From Bacteroidales bacterium (GTDB taxonomy: Bacteria; Bacteroidota; Bacteroidia; Bacteroidales; UBA932), in NCBI GenBank assembly GCA_016290835.1, contig JAEEVG010000006.1, forward strand, positions 1 to 64,000: a stretch of DNA of 64,000 nt, read 5' to 3'. Shown piece after piece: positions 59,779 through 64,000 of the stretch (positions are counted from its first letter, which is position 1; each line of letters opens with the position of its first letter). The notes beneath the pieces were generated by a model, which saw nothing but the letters and a program-made list of their open reading frames with translations, searched no databases and was not told the origin of the DNA. The position numbers and the translations under genes were made by a program.

Positions 59779-60480
59779 ATGAGCATCACACAGGCAGAAA
59801 TCAAGCAGATCCGTTCGCTGCGCGAAAAGAAATACCGCGACGCCCTGGCCCTCTTCGTCGTGGAGGGGGAGAAGCTGGTGCAGGAAGCCCTGGATTCTGA
59901 TTTCGAAGTGGTGCGCGTGCTGCGCCGCGAAGAGGTGGGAGAGAGCGTGATGGACCGCATCAGCCAGTTGTCTACGCCTTCGCCCGTGCTGGCCGTCGTC
60001 GCCCGTCCGCAGATTGCCGTCCCGGCCCTGGAGCACGAACTCTACCTGGCACTGGACGGAGTCCGGGATCCCGGTAACCTCGGCACGATCCTGCGCATCG
60101 CCGACTGGTTCGGGGTGCGGACGGTGTTCCTTTCCGAAGATTGTGTGGAGCCCTACAATCCCAAGGCGATCCAGGCTTCGATGGGCTCGATCTTCCGCGT
60201 GCGGACCGTCACCGCCGACTTGCCGGAGCTGTGCCGCCTGGTCCGCTCGGCAGGAGAGCATGTCTATGGGACCTTCCTCGACGGACGCGACCTGTACCGC
60301 GAACCCCTGGGCGCCGCGGGGCTCGTGGTGATGGGCAATGAGGCGGCGGGGATCCGTCCCGCCGTGGCAGCCGAGGTGGATGCGCGCCTGTTTATTCCCG
60401 CCTTCGGCGGCTCGCGGGCCGAGTCGCTCAATGTGGCCGCCGCCACGGCCGTGACTTTGTCCGAGTTTCGCAGAAGATGA
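59779..60480 (+). CDS. SpoU/TrmH-family rRNA 2'-O-methyltransferase
   Basis: 233 residues. A short L30e-like substrate domain (1-90, LREKKYRDALALFVVEGEKLV) and the knotted SPOUT domain with DPGNLGTILRIADWFG (motif 1), VVMGNEAAGI (motif 2) and RAESLNVAAATAV (motif 3). It methylates a 23S rRNA or tRNA ribose; RlmB-like. The stop overlaps the tamL start (ATGA). Confidence 0.9.
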   Translation: MSITQAEIKQIRSLREKKYRDALALFVVEGEKLVQEALDSDFEVVRVLRREEVGESVMDRISQLSTPSPVLAVVARPQIAVPALEHELYLALDGVRDPGNLGTILRIADWFGVRTVFLSEDCVEPYNPKAIQASMGSIFRVRTVTADLPELCRLVRSAGEHVYGTFLDGRDLYREPLGAAGLVVMGNEAAGIRPAVAAEVDARLFIPAFGGSRAESLNVAAATAVTLSEFRRR

Positions 60481-62642
60481 GGCGCATCCTTTTATATATC
60501 ATCGTGTTGATGGCGGTTATCTCGTGCAGTACTACAAAACTGCTTCCCGAGGGGACCTACCGTCTCGCATCCAATAAAGTGGAGTTCGACGGCGAGAAAC
60601 TGCCCAGCAGCGAAGTGACGCCCTACATCCGCCAGCAACCCAATTCCTATATTCTCTTCGGCTGGAATCCGTTCTTGTACATTTATAACTGGTCCAACGG
60701 CAGCGGGGAGGGGATCAACGCCTTCTGGGAGAAAGTGGGCGTGGCCCCCGTGGTATTCGATCCGGCCCTGATGGAGGGGTCGCGCTCCAATATCGCCGGC
60801 CACCTCGAGACTATCGGTTACTTTGGCAGCCGGGTCGATGCCGAGGTCGACTACGACGGCCGGCTGGCCCGTGTCAAATATATCGTCCGGCCCGGCCACC
60901 GCATCCGCATCGACAGCCTGGTCTTCGATGTCCCCGGCGGGACCTTCGGCGAAGAGTTCCGCGCTGACAGCGCCAACGTGACCGTCAAGGCCGGGGATTT
61001 CCTCGCAGAGAAGTCCCTCGAGGCCGAGACGGTGCGCGGCGCTTCGATGTTCCGCGACCTGGGCTACTACGATTTCAACAAGAACCACTATTTCTTCGAG
61101 GCTGACACGCTCACGCCCTTCACCACGCTCTACTACCGGATCAAGGGCCATACCCGCAATGAGAACGCCGCCAACGATGCGCCGATCCGCAAATATCGCA
61201 TCGGCAAGGTCCGCATCTCGCACCCGGAGAGCATCCGTTTCAACGAATCGCTCCTGCGCAAGTTCAACACCATCCAACCCGGGGAGTACTACAGCGAGCG
61301 TATCGTCAACACGACCTATTCCCGCTACGCCGCCCTCAAGGTGTTCAACAATGTCGGGATCGAGATGACCCCTGTCGACAGCACCACGGTGGACTGCGAC
61401 ATCCGCCTCGGCGGCGGGGAACTGATGGGTTTCAAGGCCAATTTCGAGGGGTCCACCAATGCCTCGGGCCTGCTCGGTTTCTCGCCCCAGATCAGTTTCT
61501 CGCACAAAAACCTCTTCCACGGCGGGGAGTGGCTCAACCTCGGCTTCTCGGGCAACTGGCAGTATCTGCCGCGTTCGGGTGCCCATTCCACGGAGTTCGG
61601 TTTCTCCGCCTCCCTGAGTTTCCCGCGGCTGCTGGGCTATCCGCTGGAGCGCATCCACGGTATCAACATCCCCCGCACGGACATCAGCGCCTCTTTCAAC
61701 TACCAGAACCGTCCGGAGTACCGCCGGAGCCTCGCCTCGCTCAACTACGGCTTCAGCGGGCAGATCGGCCGGGATTTCTTCTACCAGGTCAACCCCCTGC
61801 AATTCAACCTGGCCAAGCTCTATGCCATCACCGAGGACTTTTCGCGGATCATGATCGAGTATCCCTACCTCTGGGATACCTTCGACGACCATATCGACGC
61901 CGGCATCGGTTTGATGCTTTACCACACCACCGACGCTGACGTGGTGCCCAAGACCGCCTACCATTACGAACGCTTATCCCTGGCCCTGTCGGGGAATGTG
62001 ATCTCCTTGTTCAACTCCGTCCTTCCGACCGATGTCACGCCCGCCGGTATCACCCAGCACCGGCTCTTCGGACTGCCCTACAAGCAGTACGCGCGCCTCG
62101 AACTGAACTTCGGCCGTGTCTTCCGTTTCGGCTGGAACGACAACCAGGCCCTGGCCCTCCATTTGGTGGGCGGCGCCGGTTGGGCCTACGGCAACTCCGC
62201 CGCCCTCCCGTTCGAGAAGCAGTTCTACTGCGGCGGCGCGAGCAGCATGCGCGGCTGGCAGGCCCGTACCCTGGGCCCGGGCTCCGAGCCCCTGAGCCAG
62301 TTCTTCGTGCTGCCCAGCCAGACGGGCAACCTCAAATTGGAAGCGGACCTCGAGTATCGTTTCCCGATGTTCTGGAAGCTGGAGGGGGCGCTGTTCGCCG
62401 AAGCGGGCAATGTCTGGGATATGGGGGACGGCGGCAAGGGCGCCGTGCGCATCCCCGCGAGCCTGGCCGGCGACTGGGGGCTGGGCGTGCGCGTAAACCT
62501 GGATTTCATCCTGCTGCGGCTCGACGCCGGCTTCCGGATCCACGATCCCGCCCGCGATGCGGGGGCACGCTGGGTCGGTCCGAGGGGCTGGTTCTCGGGC
62601 GGCGGATCCGCCATCCATTTCGGTGTAGGCTACCCGTTCTGA
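60477..62642 (+). CDS. tamL: BamA/TamA-family outer-membrane protein with lipoprotein signal (TamL-like)
   Basis: 721 residues with lipobox VISC (Cys about 17), the mark of the TamL branch of Bacteroidota. POTRA-like repeats fill about 100-340 (KYIVRPGHRIRIDSLVFDVPG; FRDLGYYDFNKNHYFFEAD) and a 16-strand barrel the rest, with the conserved GGASSMRGWQARTLGPG loop (VRGF/Y-type) and terminal aromatic FGVGYPF. It probably inserts barrel proteins or moves envelope components with TamB, which is not in this window. Confidence 0.88.
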   Translation: MRRILLYIIVLMAVISCSTTKLLPEGTYRLASNKVEFDGEKLPSSEVTPYIRQQPNSYILFGWNPFLYIYNWSNGSGEGINAFWEKVGVAPVVFDPALMEGSRSNIAGHLETIGYFGSRVDAEVDYDGRLARVKYIVRPGHRIRIDSLVFDVPGGTFGEEFRADSANVTVKAGDFLAEKSLEAETVRGASMFRDLGYYDFNKNHYFFEADTLTPFTTLYYRIKGHTRNENAANDAPIRKYRIGKVRISHPESIRFNESLLRKFNTIQPGEYYSERIVNTTYSRYAALKVFNNVGIEMTPVDSTTVDCDIRLGGGELMGFKANFEGSTNASGLLGFSPQISFSHKNLFHGGEWLNLGFSGNWQYLPRSGAHSTEFGFSASLSFPRLLGYPLERIHGINIPRTDISASFNYQNRPEYRRSLASLNYGFSGQIGRDFFYQVNPLQFNLAKLYAITEDFSRIMIEYPYLWDTFDDHIDAGIGLMLYHTTDADVVPKTAYHYERLSLALSGNVISLFNSVLPTDVTPAGITQHRLFGLPYKQYARLELNFGRVFRFGWNDNQALALHLVGGAGWAYGNSAALPFEKQFYCGGASSMRGWQARTLGPGSEPLSQFFVLPSQTGNLKLEADLEYRFPMFWKLEGALFAEAGNVWDMGDGGKGAVRIPASLAGDWGLGVRVNLDFILLRLDAGFRIHDPARDAGARWVGPRGWFSGGGSAIHFGVGYPF

Positions 62643-62646
62643 TTCT

Positions 62647-63948
62647 TTAGATAAGCCGCAGGACGGCGGCGTCGAAAGGCGCGATGCCGGCGGCCGCGGT
62701 GTGCGGCAGGCCCGGGCGGCGGCCGCGCAGTTCCGCCGGCAGGACGAGTTCTACGCTGGCGGTGTCGGCGGAAAAGTTGCACACGACCAGCCAGGCTTCG
62801 GACGCATCAAAGCGTACGAAGGCGAAGTGGCGGTCGGGATTGAAGCCGGGAGCGGCTCCGTTGCAATAGCCCAGGTCCCAGGTGCCGCCCCGGGCGAATA
62901 CGGGACGCCCGGCCAGGGTGGTCAGTTCCCGGTAGCGCGCCAGCACGGCCGCTTCTGCGGGTGCCAGGGGAGCGCCGCCGTGCAGCGAACGGTACAGTTC
63001 GCGCAGTTCCGGGGGATCGCTCCAGTTGAAGATGGAGGTGCGGCCGTCGGCCCCGTCGATCCCGTCTTCCCCGACCTCCTGCCCGAAATAAAGCATGAAG
63101 GGAGCGGTGTTGAGCAGCAGCGAACAGGCAAGCGGGGCGAACCCCCGGCGGGCATCGCCCAGGAATGCGGGCGAAGCGAGACGCTGTTCGTCGTGGTTTT
63201 CCAGGAAATTCAGCACGCGCGGCTGCAGGTCTCCCAGCCACTGCCAGTTCCAGCTGATCCCGCGGGCCGAGGCTCCGTGGCAGCAGACGGCGCGCAGGGT
63301 ATCGTAGAGGCCCGATTTGTCATAGAGCAGGTCGAAGCCCACTTCGTCCAGGTAGGGCCGGTAGTTTTCTTTCTTGTAGACCTCCGCCACGAAGAGCAGT
63401 TCCGGAAAATCGGCCTTTACGGCCGAAATCAGCGCCTTCAACGCCTGGGGCGGCACCAGCTCCACCATGTCGCAACGGAAGCCGTCTACGCCCCGGGAGG
63501 CCCAAAAGCGGAGGATTTCGAGCATCTCCGCGCGCGTGGCGGGGGCGGACCAGTCGTTTTTGCGCGTGTCGCTCCAATCACCGTCGTGCCAGTCGAAGCG
63601 CCGGATGGGTCCGACGTAATCCGGGGCCACGTGGTTGGGGATGAAATCGATCAGAACCCGGAAACCCGCCGCGTGGGTCCGGCGGACAAGGGCGTCGAAC
63701 TCCTCGAGCCGCCGGGCCGGGTCGTCCGCCAGATAGGGATTGACGTCCCGCCAGTCGGTGATGGCATAGGGCGAACCGGGATTGCCTTTCACGAAATCCC
63801 GTCCCGTCGCGTGCCGGGGCACGCCGGTGTACCAGATATAATCCACCCCGAGAGTGTGCAGGTGGGCGAACGAGGCGGCGTCCCAGTCCGAGAACCGGCC
63901 GCGTCCCCACAGGCGGGGGAGGACTTGGTAGATGATGTGCTTGCTCAT
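62647..63948 (-). CDS. GH13 alpha-amylase-family enzyme, probably cytoplasmic
   Basis: 433 residues from ATG 63948. The barrel motifs are IDFIPNHVA, GFRCDMVEL (nucleophile Asp), LLFVAEVYKK (acid Glu) and FLENHDEQR (transition-state Asp), so it is catalytically complete. The C-terminal beta domain is short. No signal peptide. Subfamily and substrate (glycogen or malto-oligosaccharide) cannot be told. It is convergent with tamL, 5 bases apart. Confidence 0.9.
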   Translation of the reverse strand: MSKHIIYQVLPRLWGRGRFSDWDAASFAHLHTLGVDYIWYTGVPRHATGRDFVKGNPGSPYAITDWRDVNPYLADDPARRLEEFDALVRRTHAAGFRVLIDFIPNHVAPDYVGPIRRFDWHDGDWSDTRKNDWSAPATRAEMLEILRFWASRGVDGFRCDMVELVPPQALKALISAVKADFPELLFVAEVYKKENYRPYLDEVGFDLLYDKSGLYDTLRAVCCHGASARGISWNWQWLGDLQPRVLNFLENHDEQRLASPAFLGDARRGFAPLACSLLLNTAPFMLYFGQEVGEDGIDGADGRTSIFNWSDPPELRELYRSLHGGAPLAPAEAAVLARYRELTTLAGRPVFARGGTWDLGYCNGAAPGFNPDRHFAFVRFDASEAWLVVCNFSADTASVELVLPAELRGRRPGLPHTAAAGIAPFDAAVLRLI

Positions 63949-63959
63949 AGAACGACGGG

Positions 63960-63967
63960 CAAAGATA
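63960..63967 (-). promoter_or_regulatory. -7 box of the GH13 gene
   Basis: TATCTTTG on the minus strand, 12 bases upstream of the ATG at 63948. Confidence 0.6.
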
Positions 63968-64000
63968 CGGAGCGGACGGCAAAAAAGCAAAAAGCGAAAC

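Overview
The window reads as chromosomal DNA of a GC-rich member of Bacteroidales (Bacteroidota). Reasons: promoters of the TAnnTTTG type, some with an upstream TTTG at 19-20 bp; many secreted proteins with lipoprotein signals; a TamL-type BamA/TamA homologue, an S46 peptidase, an OMP_b-brl_3-type TonB-linked barrel, and glycoside hydrolases of families 2, 3, 13, 43 and 78. No SusC/SusD pair, rRNA, CRISPR array, transposase or integrase was seen. The only tRNA is tRNA-Ala(CGC).

Layout. 1-5180 (+): a partial gene, an RlmI-type rRNA methyltransferase and a GH2 lipoprotein. 5167-14434 (-): a long housekeeping operon, in transcription order ligA, YihY-type membrane protein, RelA/SpoT, Ig-like lipoprotein, outer-membrane barrel, ispG, driven by a well-formed promoter at 14468-14499. 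14632-19473 (-): a LytS/LytTR two-component system with a small lipoprotein and a TonB-linked barrel, whose upstream region carries four phased 9-bp repeats. 19722-23393: a PPi-type phosphofructokinase, then a threonine aldolase and TrpB2. 23620-39407: a glycan and peptide utilisation cluster (GH43, two Tat-exported aldo/keto reductases, a double esterase, DPP4-like S9 peptidase, SGNH hydrolase, sulfatase maturase, GH78, GH3). 39809-45562: an AT-rich accessory island with a WYL regulator, two PD-(D/E)XK-like proteins, a chimeric gene remnant, small unknown proteins and an agmatine-deiminase-like enzyme. 46043-54814: a YqiA-like esterase, two GH3 enzymes, a small lipoprotein with its radical SAM partner, and a DPP11-like S46 peptidase. 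54855-64000: tRNA-Ala, an ECF sigma/anti-sigma/secreted plug-like operon, ATP-type PFK with a LOG protein, YegP, a SpoU methyltransferase with TamL, and a GH13 enzyme.

The most unusual signal is a set of long inverted-repeat, multi-hairpin elements scattered through the window. Some lie between genes (39537-39702, 45697-45960, 55068-55191). Others sit in frame inside conserved genes (rlmI 1161-1272, ispG 5606-5727, ligA 12299-12392), and a short palindrome lies inside the GH2 gene. The ispG and 55-kb copies share a core in which stem bases change in compensating pairs, which points to selection on a folded RNA. Other leads are the WYL/nuclease-like island with traces of an older tandem cassette, a promoter whose 20-bp spacer is filled by an inverted repeat, the putative LytTR operator, and the radical SAM/lipoprotein pair.
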